In this document: piece by piece, positions 43,654 to 53,152 of the stretch
Layout: each line of letters begins with the position of its first letter
Position numbering within the stretch: position 1 is the first letter of the stretch
Assembly: GCF_943193195.1 (NCBI RefSeq)
Contig: NZ_CALPDG010000002.1
Span: 124,001 to 188,000, forward strand
From: Mediterraneibacter agrestimuris
GTDB lineage: Bacteria; Bacillota; Clostridia; Lachnospirales; Lachnospiraceae
Direction of reading: 5' to 3'
DNA length: 64,000 nt
Notes under the pieces: generated by a model
What the model was told of the DNA's origin: nothing
Seen by the model: only the letters and a program-made list of their open reading frames with translations
Database searches by the model: none
Program-made: the position numbers and the translations under genes

Positions 43654-44649
43654 TTAATCCGTTGGTATTCCAAGATGTACATAAGCAAGCTCAGTTACTA
43701 CACGGCCTCTCGGTGTTCTCTGGATAAATCCATTCTTTAAAAGATACGGTTCATACACATCTTCCAAGGTTCCCGCATCCTCAGAAATAGACGCTGCCAG
43801 AGTATCCAGTCCCACCGGTCCTCCTTGAAACCGCTCGATCATTGTCAATAAAATATTTCTGTCGATGTGATCCAGACCATACTTGTCTACATCCAGCAGA
43901 TCCAGCGCGTAATTCGCCACATCCTTTGTAATCACGCCATCATATTTTACCTGTGCAAAATCACGCACGCGCTTCAGCAGACGGTTTGCCAGCCGCGGAG
44001 TTCCTCTGGAACGCTTTGCCAGTTCCACCGCTCCGCTTTCTTCAATTTCTACATCTAAAACCTGTGCAGAGCGTATGATGATCGTAGTCAGTTCCGCTTC
44101 TGTATAGAATTCCAAATGATGAATCACACCAAACCGGTCACGCAGCGGCGCTGTCAGCATTCCCGCACGGGTCGTAGCACCTACCAGCGTGAACTTCGGC
44201 AGATCTAGACGGATAGAGCGGGCTGTCGCCCCTTTCCCGATCATAATATCAATAGCATAATCTTCCATTGCCGGATAAAGAACCTCTTCCACCTGACGGT
44301 TCAGACGGTGGATCTCATCTACAAACAATATATCATTTTCCTGTAAATTATTCAGAATTGCCGCCATCTCTCCCGGTTTCTCAATCGCCGGACCAGAAGT
44401 GATCTTAATATTAACCCCCATCTCGTTGGCAATGATACCTGCCAGTGTAGTTTTTCCAAGTCCCGGAGGGCCATAGAATAGCACATGGTCCAATGCATCC
44501 CCTCGTTCCTTTGCCGCACGGATGTAAATATCCAGTGTATGCTTTGCCTTCTCCTGACCAATGTAATCCTTCAAATATTGCGGCCGGAGATGATTCTCGA
44601 TTTTGATATCTTCTTCCAGATTTTCTGTTGTAATGATTCTCTTTGCCAT
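43654..44649 (-). CDS. ruvB: Holliday junction branch migration helicase RuvB
   Basis: 331 residues, complete. [16 protein letters not shown], Walker [17 protein letters not shown], Walker [15 protein letters not shown], sensor region [19 protein letters not shown], and the C-terminal winged helix ending [19 protein letters not shown]+ motor driving branch migration with RuvA. Junction cutting would be done by RecU, encoded at 16938-17492. Confidence 0.97.
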   Translation of the reverse strand: MAKRIITTENLEEDIKIENHLRPQYLKDYIGQEKAKHTLDIYIRAAKERGDALDHVLFYGPPGLGKTTLAGIIANEMGVNIKITSGPAIEKPGEMAAILNNLQENDILFVDEIHRLNRQVEEVLYPAMEDYAIDIMIGKGATARSIRLDLPKFTLVGATTRAGMLTAPLRDRFGVIHHLEFYTEAELTTIIIRSAQVLDVEIEESGAVELAKRSRGTPRLANRLLKRVRDFAQVKYDGVITKDVANYALDLLDVDKYGLDHIDRNILLTMIERFQGGPVGLDTLAASISEDAGTLEDVYEPYLLKNGFIQRTPRGRVVTELAYVHLGIPTD

Positions 44650-44751
44650 TGCTTCCCTCGTATTCTATACTGCTTATTTGATTTCACCGCCGGATTCCAG
44701 CCGATGATTCCTCATATAATACTTATTTTCATATATAATTTAATGACAGTA

Positions 44752-45363
44752 TTAAAATAGGTTTTTTAGCGCCTGCTTTAACACCTCTTCCACTGTTGCA
44801 TTCTCAAGACTGACTTTCTTAACAGCTTTCAGACTCTCTGTACTTCCATAACCAAGCGCCACCAATGCCTGTACCGCCTCAGACTGAATCTCATTCGCTC
44901 CCGAATCCATTGTTGCTGCAATCTCTGCGCCTCCATCTGCGGAATGATTCAGCACATCCTCAATATCCAGCTTATCCTTCAATTCAATAATAACCTTTTC
45001 GGCTGTCTTCTTGCCGATTCCCGGTGCAGCAGAAATCGCTTTTGCATCTCCTGACAACACTGCAAACCGCAGGTCATCTGATGTCAATCTTGATAAAATA
45101 CTAAGTCCGCCCTTTGGACCGATCCCGCTGACTCCGATCAATAATCTGAACACTTCCAGATCGTCCCTTGTCAGAAAACCAAACAACTGCATAGCGTCTT
45201 CTCTTACATTTAAATATGTATGCAGCTTCACTTCATTTCCCATCTGCGGCAAAAGTCCCATGGATGCCTCAGGCATGAAGATTCCATAGCCTATGCCGCC
45301 TACATCTATAATGACCTTTTCTTTTTCAACTGCCGCAAGTTCACCTCTGATATATGAAATCAT
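44752..45363 (-). CDS. ruvA: Holliday junction DNA helicase RuvA
   Basis: 203 residues. N-terminal OB fold (MISYIRGELAAVEK), helix-hairpin-helix region (LIGVSGIGPKGGLSILS and AAPGIGKKTAEKVIIELKDKL), an acidic linker, and the small C-terminal domain that touches RuvB. ATG at 45363 follows GGGAGG; a longer frame adds 21 unsupported residues. Directly before ruvB in the transcript. Confidence 0.95.
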   Translation of the reverse strand: MISYIRGELAAVEKEKVIIDVGGIGYGIFMPEASMGLLPQMGNEVKLHTYLNVREDAMQLFGFLTRDDLEVFRLLIGVSGIGPKGGLSILSRLTSDDLRFAVLSGDAKAISAAPGIGKKTAEKVIIELKDKLDIEDVLNHSADGGAEIAATMDSGANEIQSEAVQALVALGYGSTESLKAVKKVSLENATVEEVLKQALKNLF

Positions 45364-45422
45364 ACCATTCCTCCCATAGTTATAAAATTTTGTCCGCTGA
45401 TACCGTTCTGTTAACGGCACTT

Positions 45423-45917
45423 TCAATAAAACACCACATTATGCAGCCGCTTTAATACCTCATTAGCCGCAACACCGATCACCATTCCTGTCAGCATACC
45501 TGCAATCAGAAGCACCGGGAAATAATATCCGACTCTGTAAGTCTCTACAACCAACATTGCGACAACCAACTGCCCCATATTGTGGCTGATCCCTCCTGCA
45601 ATACTGACTCCCATCACACTGAATGTTCCTCTATTCTTTAGAAGTGCCATTACTGCCAAACTTAAAATACCGCCTGCCAGACTATATAATATACTGAACA
45701 GATTTGTAAACATAAACCCTGCAAGTACGATCCGTACAACTGATAAGAGAAGTGCTTCTATTGCGTTTCTCTTATACAAAAAAATCACGATCAGCAAATT
45801 GGCAAGTCCAAGTTTAATTCCCGGTATGCCGAACTGAATCGGAATCAGCATTTCCACATAACTGAAAATCAGTGCAAGCGCTGTAAACACACCAAAATAT
45901 GCCGCTTTATTCTTCAA
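45423..45917 (-). CDS. Gx transporter family protein (heptaprenyl diphosphate synthase component I-like)
   Basis: About 164 residues, five or so membrane segments: FGVFTALALIFSYVEMLIPI, GIKLGLANLLIVIFLY and SIAGGISHNMGQLVVAM are typical of the PF07456 group, related to small-substrate ECF S components. The TTG at 45917 is proposed as start because GGAGG lies about 11 nt upstream; an ATG at 45947 has no site. It lies beside the NusG-II protein and the Rnf operon, a common Clostridia arrangement; substrate unknown. Confidence 0.8.
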   Translation of the reverse strand: MKNKAAYFGVFTALALIFSYVEMLIPIQFGIPGIKLGLANLLIVIFLYKRNAIEALLLSVVRIVLAGFMFTNLFSILYSLAGGILSLAVMALLKNRGTFSVMGVSIAGGISHNMGQLVVAMLVVETYRVGYYFPVLLIAGMLTGMVIGVAANEVLKRLHNVVFY

Positions 45918-46017
45918 TCTTTTGCTTCCTCCGCTTCTTTCTTTCATAATATATGCAGAACAGATTCTGTAACACAGCTTTTTGCATGTCATCTTATTAT
46001 CTTTTTAAATAGAAGAT

Positions 46018-46374
46018 CTAATTCGCAACAGCATCTAATTCCGGTTCTTCACCATCCACAATTGATATAACTACTTTATTAGGCAGGCAGATAATACTCT
46101 CTCCATTTCTGGAAATCTCCTTGTGGTGTACACACACCTGGTCAGGGCAGGATGCCCGCTTCATCTCAGCAGCACCATTTACAACCGTCAGCAGGTTCGT
46201 GTCATTAATCTCTATTGTCTGTTCTCTATGCAGCGGGTAAGAACCATAGACTTCTCCGTCTACCTGCACTTCTACCCATCCATTTCCGCTATTCTTACCA
46301 AAGAAATGAAATCCTATAAATGCCGAGGCGATCACAATGACCGCGGCAACCATAATCCAATCATTTTTCTTCAT
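46018..46374 (-). CDS. NusG domain II-containing exported protein
   Basis: 118 residues with an N-terminal membrane anchor (about residues 7-26) and a NusG_II-type domain (PF07009) outside. The domain has the marker CPDQVCVHHKEISRNGESIICLPNKVVISI, with three cysteines that could bind a metal or cluster. Commonly found beside Gx transporter and Rnf or flavin-transfer genes, suggesting a part in redox or flavin handling, but this is unproven. Confidence 0.85.
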   Translation of the reverse strand: MKKNDWIMVAAVIVIASAFIGFHFFGKNSGNGWVEVQVDGEVYGSYPLHREQTIEINDTNLLTVVNGAAEMKRASCPDQVCVHHKEISRNGESIICLPNKVVISIVDGEEPELDAVAN

Positions 46375-46489
46375 TGAAACACTCTCTGTTCTTTATTATA
46401 ATGGAATCTCACAGATGAAATCTCTCCATTCAAACCGTAATCATAATATCATATCATTTCTATGAATGCAACCTTATGTTCGATTATAC

Positions 46490-46766
46490 GTAACAGTTCA
46501 GCCTTCGGCTTCCTGTTACAGGCATCAAGCCATGCAAAACCACTTCGTGGTGGCTTGATGCTTCTCTACCTGTACGTTATTTCACGGACTTTGCAGCCAG
46601 TGCAAAGTCCTGGGTTGAACTGTTACCTTTGCACAGCCTGCTGCTGTGCAAAGTAACTGCGTTTGTGCATTTAAAATCGCCTGCGGCGAGGCACAAATGC
46701 TTGGAAACTTCATTGTATTGGGTCGTAAATGCGCAGTTTATGCGCAGTTCGACTGTGAACAATAAC
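46490..46766. mobile_element. Dispersed palindromic element, copy 11 (composite of two units)
   Basis: 277 bp. Unit a (46490-46626) has GTAACAGTTCAGCC at its left and GTTGAACTGTTAC at its right. Unit b (46622-46766) starts with the same GTTAC and ends CTGTGAACAATAAC. The whole is flanked by GATTATAC and GATTATTT (6 of 8). Each unit has the internal module: GCATCAAGCC/GGCTTGATGC around CCAC-TTC-GTGG, and GCGTTTGTGC/GCACAAATGC around TTTAAAAT and CGCC-TGC-GGCG. It fills most of the 469-bp gap between the NusG-II gene and rnfB. Confidence 0.8.
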
Positions 46767-46790
46767 GATTATTTACAATAAAATAAAAGA

Positions 46791-46818
46791 AAAGACAAGT
46801 TCATACAACCTGTCTTTC
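46791..46818 (-). terminator. Terminator of the rnf operon
   Basis: AAAGACAAGTT pairs with AACCTGTCTTT around a 5-nt loop, 25 bp beyond the rnfB stop; the minus-strand tail is TCTTTTATTTTATTG. Confidence 0.8.
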
Positions 46819-46843
46819 CATTCTGATTACTTTTCTTTTTCGC

Positions 46844-47653
46844 CTATTCTACTGGAACTACTCTCGGAATAATTACCTTTCTAGGGCATTTATCCGCACA
46901 GACACCGCAATTTGTACATTTGGAGTAGTCAATGTGTGCAAGGAAGTTTGTTACCGTAATCGCTCCTGCTTCACAGTTCTTCTCACACAACTTACATCCG
47001 ATACATCCTACAAGACAGACATCCATCAGAGCTTTTCCTTTGTCATTGGAATTACATTGTACAAATGTCTTCTGCTCATAAGGTACAAGCTCGATCAGCT
47101 TCTTCGGACATGCGGCAATACATTTCTTACAAGCTTTGCATTTTTCTTTATCTACAACAGCTACTCCGTCAACGATATGAATTGCGTCAAACGGACATGC
47201 CTTTACACAGCTTCCATATCCGAGACAGCCATAATCACATCCCTTTGGACCTGCATCCTGCATCATATTTACCATGGTACAATCCTGAATCCCATAATAA
47301 TTGTACTCTGTCTGTGCCTTTTCACAAGTTCCGGCACATTTTACAAATGCTACCTGCCGCGCCTGATCTCCAGCCTCCTGTCCCATAATCTTACCGATTT
47401 GAGCCGCAACCGGAGCGCCGCCTACCGGGCATGCCCCTATTTCTGCTTCACCTGCAACAATCGCGGCAGCCAGACCGGAACATCCCGCATAACCGCAACC
47501 GCCGCAGTTATTTCCCGGCAGTACGCCTGTGATTGCTTCTTCTCTTTCATCGACCTCAACGGCAAACTTCTTGCCGGAGATTCCAAGGAACACGCCGATA
47601 AACAATCCGACACCGCCGACGATCGCCGCGGCAATTAACATACCTGTCATCAT
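46844..47653 (-). CDS. rnfB: Rnf complex subunit B (ferredoxin-like)
   Basis: 269 residues. Membrane anchor (residues 5-25), an N-terminal cluster motif GNNCGGCGYAGCSGLA, and then several 4Fe-4S motifs: CLGYGSCVKACPFDAI, CKACKKCIAACP, CIGCKLCEKNCEAGAI and CTNCGVCADKCP. It is the likely electron entry from reduced ferredoxin in the Rnf Na+/H+-translocating ferredoxin:NAD+ oxidoreductase. Last gene of rnfCDGEAB. Confidence 0.95.
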   Translation of the reverse strand: MMTGMLIAAAIVGGVGLFIGVFLGISGKKFAVEVDEREEAITGVLPGNNCGGCGYAGCSGLAAAIVAGEAEIGACPVGGAPVAAQIGKIMGQEAGDQARQVAFVKCAGTCEKAQTEYNYYGIQDCTMVNMMQDAGPKGCDYGCLGYGSCVKACPFDAIHIVDGVAVVDKEKCKACKKCIAACPKKLIELVPYEQKTFVQCNSNDKGKALMDVCLVGCIGCKLCEKNCEAGAITVTNFLAHIDYSKCTNCGVCADKCPRKVIIPRVVPVE

Positions 47654-47667
47654 TTCTCACGCCCTCC

Positions 47668-48243
47668 TTAAATCAAACCGGAGAATCCAAAGAATGCGAT
47701 TGCCATCAGACCTGCGGTCACAAGCACGATCGGCGTTCCCTTGAATGCTTCCGGAACATCGTTATACTCAATCTTCTCACGGATACCTGCCATCAACACG
47801 ATCGCTACGAAGAAACCGAACGCCGTTGCAATACCGTTTACCAAACCCTCAAGGATGGTATAAGATTTCTGTACATTTGTCAAAGCTACACCAAGCACCG
47901 CACAGTTTGTTGTGATCAAAGGAAGAAATACTCCCAGTGAATTATAAAGCGGTGGCATCATTTTCTTTAAGAACATCTCTACGAACTGCACAAGAGCAGC
48001 AATTACGAGAATGAACACGATCGTCTGTAAATATTCAAATCCTGATGGAACAAGAATGAATTTGTAGATCAGACTGGTTACAAAAGACGCAATAGTAATA
48101 ACGAAGATAACTGCTCCGCCCATACCGCTTGCCGTCTTTACATTTTTGGAAACGCCCAGGAACGGACAGATTCCGAGGAACTGGCTGAGCACAACGTTAT
48201 TCACGAATGCTGAACCAACTGCGATCAATAACAATTCTTTCAT
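47668..48243 (-). CDS. rnfA: Rnf complex subunit A (membrane)
   Basis: 191 residues, six membrane segments, normal length. Conserved FVNNVVLSQFLGICPFLGVS and LITTNCAVLGVAL; the paired cysteines of RnfA and RnfE hold a membrane-embedded iron centre. Encoded between rnfE and rnfB with gaps of about 12-14 nt. Confidence 0.95.
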   Translation of the reverse strand: MKELLLIAVGSAFVNNVVLSQFLGICPFLGVSKNVKTASGMGGAVIFVITIASFVTSLIYKFILVPSGFEYLQTIVFILVIAALVQFVEMFLKKMMPPLYNSLGVFLPLITTNCAVLGVALTNVQKSYTILEGLVNGIATAFGFFVAIVLMAGIREKIEYNDVPEAFKGTPIVLVTAGLMAIAFFGFSGLI

Positions 48244-48255
48244 CTTCTATCCCTC

Positions 48256-48948
48256 CTATTTCATATTTCCACAAGTTTCTTTTTTGCCGCATTCCGAACA
48301 ATCTGTTCCGCAGCCAATCTTTGCAGCAGCCTTTGTATCGCCCTTCTGCATGGCTTTCTTCTTTGCCACATTCTGCAGCGCAGTCAGTCCTGCAAGGACG
48401 AAAAACGCTCCCGGAGCCAGAATAAAGATCGTGATCGGCTCATAGGATACCGGAAGTACCTGCATATTAAATGCTTTGCCGGAACCAAGAAGCTCACGCA
48501 CCAGACCGATCGCTGTCAGACCTACGGTAAATCCAAGTCCCATGCCAAGACCGTCAAACAGCGATGGGATCACAGGATTTTTAGATGCATAGCTCTCTGC
48601 TCTTCCAAGAATAATACAGTTTACTACGATCAGCGGAATATAAATTCCGAGTGAATCATACAGATCTGGTACAAAACCTTCCATTAAAAACTGTACCATC
48701 GTTACAAAAGAAGCAACAACTACAATAAATACCGGAATACGTACAGAATCCGGAATGATTTTACGCATCAAGGAAATTATCACGTTGGACAATACTAAAA
48801 CGACTGTTGTAGAAAGTCCCATGCCCACACCATTGATTGCAGATGTTGTAACCGCCAGAGTCGGACACATGCCAAGCATTAACACGAAGGTAGGGTTCTC
48901 TTTTATCAGACCATTGTACAGTCTTTCAACACACTTATTCATTGACAC
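48256..48948 (-). CDS. rnfE: Rnf complex subunit E with extra cysteine-rich C terminus
   Basis: 230 residues. RnfA-like membrane core with NPTFVLMLGMCPTLAVTT and PLIVVNCIILGRAES holding the conserved cysteines. The C terminus extends past the membrane region by about 30 residues and ends with C-x3-C-x2-C-x5-C (GCGTDCSECGKKETC), a possible metal or cluster site not usual in RnfE. Overlaps rnfG by 14 bp. Confidence 0.93.
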   Translation of the reverse strand: MSMNKCVERLYNGLIKENPTFVLMLGMCPTLAVTTSAINGVGMGLSTTVVLVLSNVIISLMRKIIPDSVRIPVFIVVVASFVTMVQFLMEGFVPDLYDSLGIYIPLIVVNCIILGRAESYASKNPVIPSLFDGLGMGLGFTVGLTAIGLVRELLGSGKAFNMQVLPVSYEPITIFILAPGAFFVLAGLTALQNVAKKKAMQKGDTKAAAKIGCGTDCSECGKKETCGNMK

Positions 48949-49546
48949 TACCTCCTAACACATTCTGAAAATATACAAGAGCTGAATCCACCGCATTGGT
49001 AACAGCGTTTGTTGTAATGGTCGCTCCGCTTAAGGCATCAATCTTATCATCGCCTTCTTCTCCGCTCTTTGTATAGGTGAACTTCTCCACCTGTTTGTCT
49101 TTGAACTGCTCCTTAAATACCGGTTCGTCTGCTTTCATACCGAGTCCTGCAGTCTCAGAAATAGAAAGCATCTCAATGCCCTTTACTGTACCGTCGTTCA
49201 AAATACCAACGGAAACAGAAATATCTCCGCCGTATCCGTCATGAGAAGTTGCAGATATCACATATCCGATGATTTCGCCAGAAGCATCTTCAGCCGCTGC
49301 TACTTCTGTAATGTCCTCGGTATATCCTGCTTCTGAAACAACCGTCTTCGCTTCTTCTGCATCAAAGTCCTCATACGCGCTAAAAGCCGCTGCATCTGCA
49401 ATTACAACTTTATATGCTTCCTGCTTTGCATTCTCCTGTGCAACTGCGATTGGCTCTTTTGTGATCTCATATACCAGCCCGAGAAGCGCACCGGCAACAA
49501 GAGTAATAATTGTCAATATAGCTGTATTCTTTACAATCTTATTCAT
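48935..49546 (-). CDS. rnfG: Rnf complex subunit G (FMN-binding)
   Basis: 203 residues: N-terminal membrane segment (about residues 9-29) and an outside FMN-binding domain with the covalent flavin site SGATITTNAV (Thr). FMN is attached by an ApbE transferase not encoded in this window. A Glu/Ala-rich stretch at residues 45-85 is longer than in many relatives. Confidence 0.94.
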   Translation of the reverse strand: MNKIVKNTAILTIITLVAGALLGLVYEITKEPIAVAQENAKQEAYKVVIADAAAFSAYEDFDAEEAKTVVSEAGYTEDITEVAAAEDASGEIIGYVISATSHDGYGGDISVSVGILNDGTVKGIEMLSISETAGLGMKADEPVFKEQFKDKQVEKFTYTKSGEEGDDKIDALSGATITTNAVTNAVDSALVYFQNVLGGSVNE

Positions 49547-50478
49547 TATTTCTCTCCTCCTTTACCAAATGGTTTTGGAAGAGTAACCTTCTCGATCAAC
49601 GGAACCAGAAGGTTACTGATGATGATCGCATAGGATACGCCCTCAGCGCTTCCTCCGAACAGACGGAACAATCCAGTCAATACACCGAGACAGATACCAT
49701 ACACGATCTGTCCGGTCTTTGTAATCGGAGAGGTCACATAATCCGTCGCCATGAACCATGCTCCCAGCATCAGTCCGCCTCCGCAGAGATGAGCGGTAAT
49801 GTACTGCGGGTCAAATCCATTTCCGCCGAAAATCGTAATAAAGATTACAAAAGAAACAATATATGTACCCGGTATCCGCAGGTCAATAATCCCAAGCAGG
49901 ATCAAAAGCATTGCACCGATCATAATTGCCAGAACAGATGTCTCACCGATGGTTCCCCTGATATTTCCGAGAAGCATACTCATTGTATCCACTGCTTCTC
50001 CCGCTTTTAAATCAGCCAGCGGCGTCGCACCTGTCACTCCTTCATGAACAAAGTAAGTCATACGTCCTGTAAAGGAAATCAAAAGGAAACATCTTGCTCC
50101 CAGCGCCGGGTTCATGAAATTCTGTCCCAGACCACCAAAAAGCTGTTTCACAACAAGGATCGCAAATACAGAGCCAAGCGCACCCATCCAAAGCGGCAGT
50201 GTCGGCGGAAGATTCAAAGCAAGCAGAAGTCCTGTGACAACTGCACTAAAATCCTTGATCGTGATTGGTTTGTGCATCAGTTTTTCATAAAGATATTCTG
50301 TCAGTACCGCTGTACCTGTTGTCACCAATACGAGCAGCCACACATTCTCATGTCTGAAATTGTAAATTCCAAAGAACGTTGCCGGCAGTAAAGCGATCAC
50401 AACCCACATCATAATATTGCCGGTTGTCACTTTATCCCGTATATGCGGTGAAGATGATACATTTAATTTCTCATTCAC
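49546..50478 (-). CDS. rnfD: Rnf complex subunit D (membrane, FMN-binding)
   Basis: 310 residues, nine or so membrane segments. GLGQNFMNPALGARCFLLIS and the flavinylation motif TGATPLADL (Thr) are visible. Forms the main ion-translocating part with RnfG. Its ATG overlaps the rnfG boundary by a single base (49546), implying coupling. Confidence 0.95.
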   Translation of the reverse strand: MNEKLNVSSSPHIRDKVTTGNIMMWVVIALLPATFFGIYNFRHENVWLLVLVTTGTAVLTEYLYEKLMHKPITIKDFSAVVTGLLLALNLPPTLPLWMGALGSVFAILVVKQLFGGLGQNFMNPALGARCFLLISFTGRMTYFVHEGVTGATPLADLKAGEAVDTMSMLLGNIRGTIGETSVLAIMIGAMLLILLGIIDLRIPGTYIVSFVIFITIFGGNGFDPQYITAHLCGGGLMLGAWFMATDYVTSPITKTGQIVYGICLGVLTGLFRLFGGSAEGVSYAIIISNLLVPLIEKVTLPKPFGKGGEK

Positions 50479-50493
50479 TGTTCATTCACCTCT

Positions 50494-51813
50494 CTATTTT
50501 TTCTTTTTGTTCGCCAGCGCAATCTTTCTCATAGAACCGATTGACTGCTTCAGCGGACGTTTTGCCGGACAGACATAGCTGCATGAACCACACTCCACAC
50601 ACTCCAGCCCATTCTGTGCCGTGAAGGTTTCCTCATCAAAACGCTCTGCATAATCTGCCAGTCTGGATGGAATGATCCGGCTTGGGCAAACCTCTACACA
50701 ACGTCCGCAATTGATACATGCACTTGCCGGACTCTTTGCTACAATATCTTCCTTAAAAGCAAGAATTGCAGAAGAAGTCTTAGTCACAGGCGCATCCAGT
50801 GTAATCATTGCAAATCCCATCATCGGACCACCGGAGATCAGTTTCTGAGGCTCCTGTACAAATCCTCCCGCCGCTTCGATCAGCTCCCGGTGATTGGTTC
50901 CAAGCAACACCTTAAAGTTCCCCGGCTTCTGAACATCATCACCGCTTACAGTTACAATACGCTCTGTCAGCGGTCTTCCGCCTATCACTGCATTGTGAAT
51001 ACCGATCAGCGTTTCTACGTTATCTACGATACATCCCGCATCTGCCGGAAGCATCGTAGAATTGATCGCACGCTTTGTCAATGCATAGATCAATTGACGC
51101 TCTGCTCCCTGAGGATACTTTGTCTGCAATGCCTTAACTTCCATACGCGGCTCATCTTTTGTCGCTGCTTTCAACTTCTCTATACAGTCTTTTTTATTGT
51201 CCTCTACACCAAACACACCCTTTGCATTGGGGAACATTGAGAGCACAACACGCATACCGCTTACGAGATCTTCCGTATTCTCCAGCATTCTTCTGTAGTC
51301 TGCTGTAATATATGGTTCACACTCTGCACAGTTTGCAATAATATATTCAATCTTTTCCGGCTCTTTTGGTGAGAGCTTGACACGTGTCGGGAATCCCGCA
51401 CCGCCCATACCAACGATTCCGGCATCGGCGATCATGTTTAGAATCTCTTCCTTACTTAATTCCGTCAATGGTTTTACAGGTGCATATTCTACTTCCTTAT
51501 ATTCACCATCATTTTCAATTACAATACAATCCACGCTGCTTCCCGTAGGGTTCAGGCGTTTCTCAACAGCCTTCACAGTTCCTGATACGGAAGCATAAAC
51601 CGGAGCTGACACAAATCCGCCTGCCTCTGCGATTTTCTGTCCTTTTAAAACAGTATCGCCCTTTTTCACAAGAGCCGCTGCAGGAGCGCCGATATGCTGG
51701 GAAAGCGGATATACCAGATCACCTGAGGGTAGTAATTCGGTGATCGGCTGGTCTTTTGCAAGACTCTTTCCATCATTCGGATGGATTCCACCTTTAAAAG
51801 TCAAAAGTCCCAT
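50494..51813 (-). CDS. rnfC: Rnf complex subunit C (NADH-linked, iron-sulfur)
   Basis: 439 residues. Barrel-sandwich N-terminal domain (GGIHPNDGKSLAKDQPI), NADH/FMN-binding core (GMGGAGFPTRVKL, CAECEPYITADYRRM), and two 4Fe-4S motifs CINCGRCVEVCP and CVECGSCSYVCP. Reduces NAD+ at the cytoplasmic side. First gene of the operon. Upstream is a TATAAT-like -10 near 51887-51892 without a convincing -35. Confidence 0.96.
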   Translation of the reverse strand: MGLLTFKGGIHPNDGKSLAKDQPITELLPSGDLVYPLSQHIGAPAAALVKKGDTVLKGQKIAEAGGFVSAPVYASVSGTVKAVEKRLNPTGSSVDCIVIENDGEYKEVEYAPVKPLTELSKEEILNMIADAGIVGMGGAGFPTRVKLSPKEPEKIEYIIANCAECEPYITADYRRMLENTEDLVSGMRVVLSMFPNAKGVFGVEDNKKDCIEKLKAATKDEPRMEVKALQTKYPQGAERQLIYALTKRAINSTMLPADAGCIVDNVETLIGIHNAVIGGRPLTERIVTVSGDDVQKPGNFKVLLGTNHRELIEAAGGFVQEPQKLISGGPMMGFAMITLDAPVTKTSSAILAFKEDIVAKSPASACINCGRCVEVCPSRIIPSRLADYAERFDEETFTAQNGLECVECGSCSYVCPAKRPLKQSIGSMRKIALANKKKK

Positions 51814-51969
51814 TCTGATTTTCCTTCCTTTCTTAGGTTAAATTATTATGTATACGAACTGCTCCGTAGACACAACACAACATTATTATAATACTAGATT
51901 TTATATACAAAATCCAGTTTATAACCTGTATTTTTTTGTACATTTCTAAATACATCTCGTTACGGTTTT

Positions 51970-52018
51970 AACAAAAACAGACCTCTATGCCATTGACTGG
52001 TATAGAGATCCGTTTGTT
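51970..52018 (-). terminator. Terminator after the ribosomal S1 gene
   Basis: ACAAAAACAGACCTCTAT and ATAGAGATCCGTTTGT form a long imperfect stem with A-run and T-run, about 50 bp beyond the S1 stop codon and before the rnfC leader. Confidence 0.75.
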
Positions 52019-52066
52019 TCCTTAACTATGTGGCACCAAATGCCATCTTCGTTGCATATAATATAC

Positions 52067-53152
52067 TTACTCTTCTTCACTCTGCTCATCAGCAGCTTCT
52101 GGAGCCTCCAGTGCCTTCATGCTCAGACTGATCTTCTTCTCACCCTCGTTCAGGTCTACGATCTTGGCTGTAATCTCCTGTCCAATAGAAAGTACGTCAG
52201 CCGGTTTCTCTACGTGTGCTCTGGAAATCTGTGATACATGAAGCAGTGCGTCTACACCTGGCTTCAGCTCAACAAATGCGCCAAAGTCTGTCATACGTGC
52301 AACCTTACCTGTGATCACAGTACCTACTGCAAAATCATCAGCAGCATTCGCCCACGGATTTGTCTCCGGGAACTTCAGGCTCAGTGCAACCTTTGTATCA
52401 TTGATATCTTTAACAAGAACTTTTACAGTATCACCAACGTTGAATACCTTCTTTGGATTCTCAACACGTCCCCAGGACATCTCAGAAATGTGAAGAAGTC
52501 CGTCTACTCCGCCAAGGTCGATAAATGCACCGAAATCAGTTACATTCTTAACAACGCCCTCGATCGTATCGCCAACCTGTAGTTTTGCAAACAGTTCTTT
52601 CTGTTTCTCTGCTCTCTCAGCAACCAGAAGCTGTCTTCTGTCACCGATCACACGGTTTCTTCTTGGATTGAACTCGCTGATCACAAACTCAATCTCCTGC
52701 CCATCGTATTTGCTCAAATCCTTCTCATAAGAATCGGAAACAAGGCTTGCCGGGATAAATACACGTGCGCCTTCTACCTCTGCAGTAAGTCCGCCGCCGA
52801 GAATCTGAGTCACAGTAGCCTTGAGCACTTCTTTGTTCTCAAATGCTTCTTTCAGTCTCTCGTTGCCTTTCTCTGCCGCAAGTCTCTTATATGTCAGCAG
52901 AACCTGTCCTTCTCCGTCGTTTACTTTCAATACCTTCACAGTCATTGTATCTCCGACAGCAACAACTGTTGTCAAGTCCAGACTCTGATCGTTGGAATAT
53001 TCACTCTTTGTGACAATACCATCGGCTTTATATCCAATGTTGAGGATAATCTCATCAGGCTTCACGTCAATGACTGTACCATCTACAACCTCTCCATTAT
53101 GAATTGTTTTCAATGACTCTTCTAACATCTGTTCAAAAGATAATTCTGACAT
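52067..53152 (-). CDS. rpsA: Ribosomal protein S1-like, four S1 domains
   Basis: 361 residues built of four S1 RNA-binding repeats, seen by the recurring GxVxxVxxFGAFVxL pattern (VKNVTDFGAFIDLGGVDGLLHISEMSW and VARMTDFGAFVELKPGVDALLHVSQIS for the last two), with an acidic tail. This short form is typical of Firmicutes. ATG at 53152 with GAGGAGG upstream. Overlaps the end of ispH by 20 bp; in some Clostridia ispH and S1 are fused into one protein. Confidence 0.92.
   Translation of the reverse strand: MSELSFEQMLEESLKTIHNGEVVDGTVIDVKPDEIILNIGYKADGIVTKSEYSNDQSLDLTTVVAVGDTMTVKVLKVNDGEGQVLLTYKRLAAEKGNERLKEAFENKEVLKATVTQILGGGLTAEVEGARVFIPASLVSDSYEKDLSKYDGQEIEFVISEFNPRRNRVIGDRRQLLVAERAEKQKELFAKLQVGDTIEGVVKNVTDFGAFIDLGGVDGLLHISEMSWGRVENPKKVFNVGDTVKVLVKDINDTKVALSLKFPETNPWANAADDFAVGTVITGKVARMTDFGAFVELKPGVDALLHVSQISRAHVEKPADVLSIGQEITAKIVDLNEGEKKISLSMKALEAPEAADEQSEEE

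Noticed and set aside
46934-47638. Plus-strand frame of 234 codons opposite rnfB
   Set aside because: It mirrors the cysteine-rich rnfB coding sequence and has no independent support.
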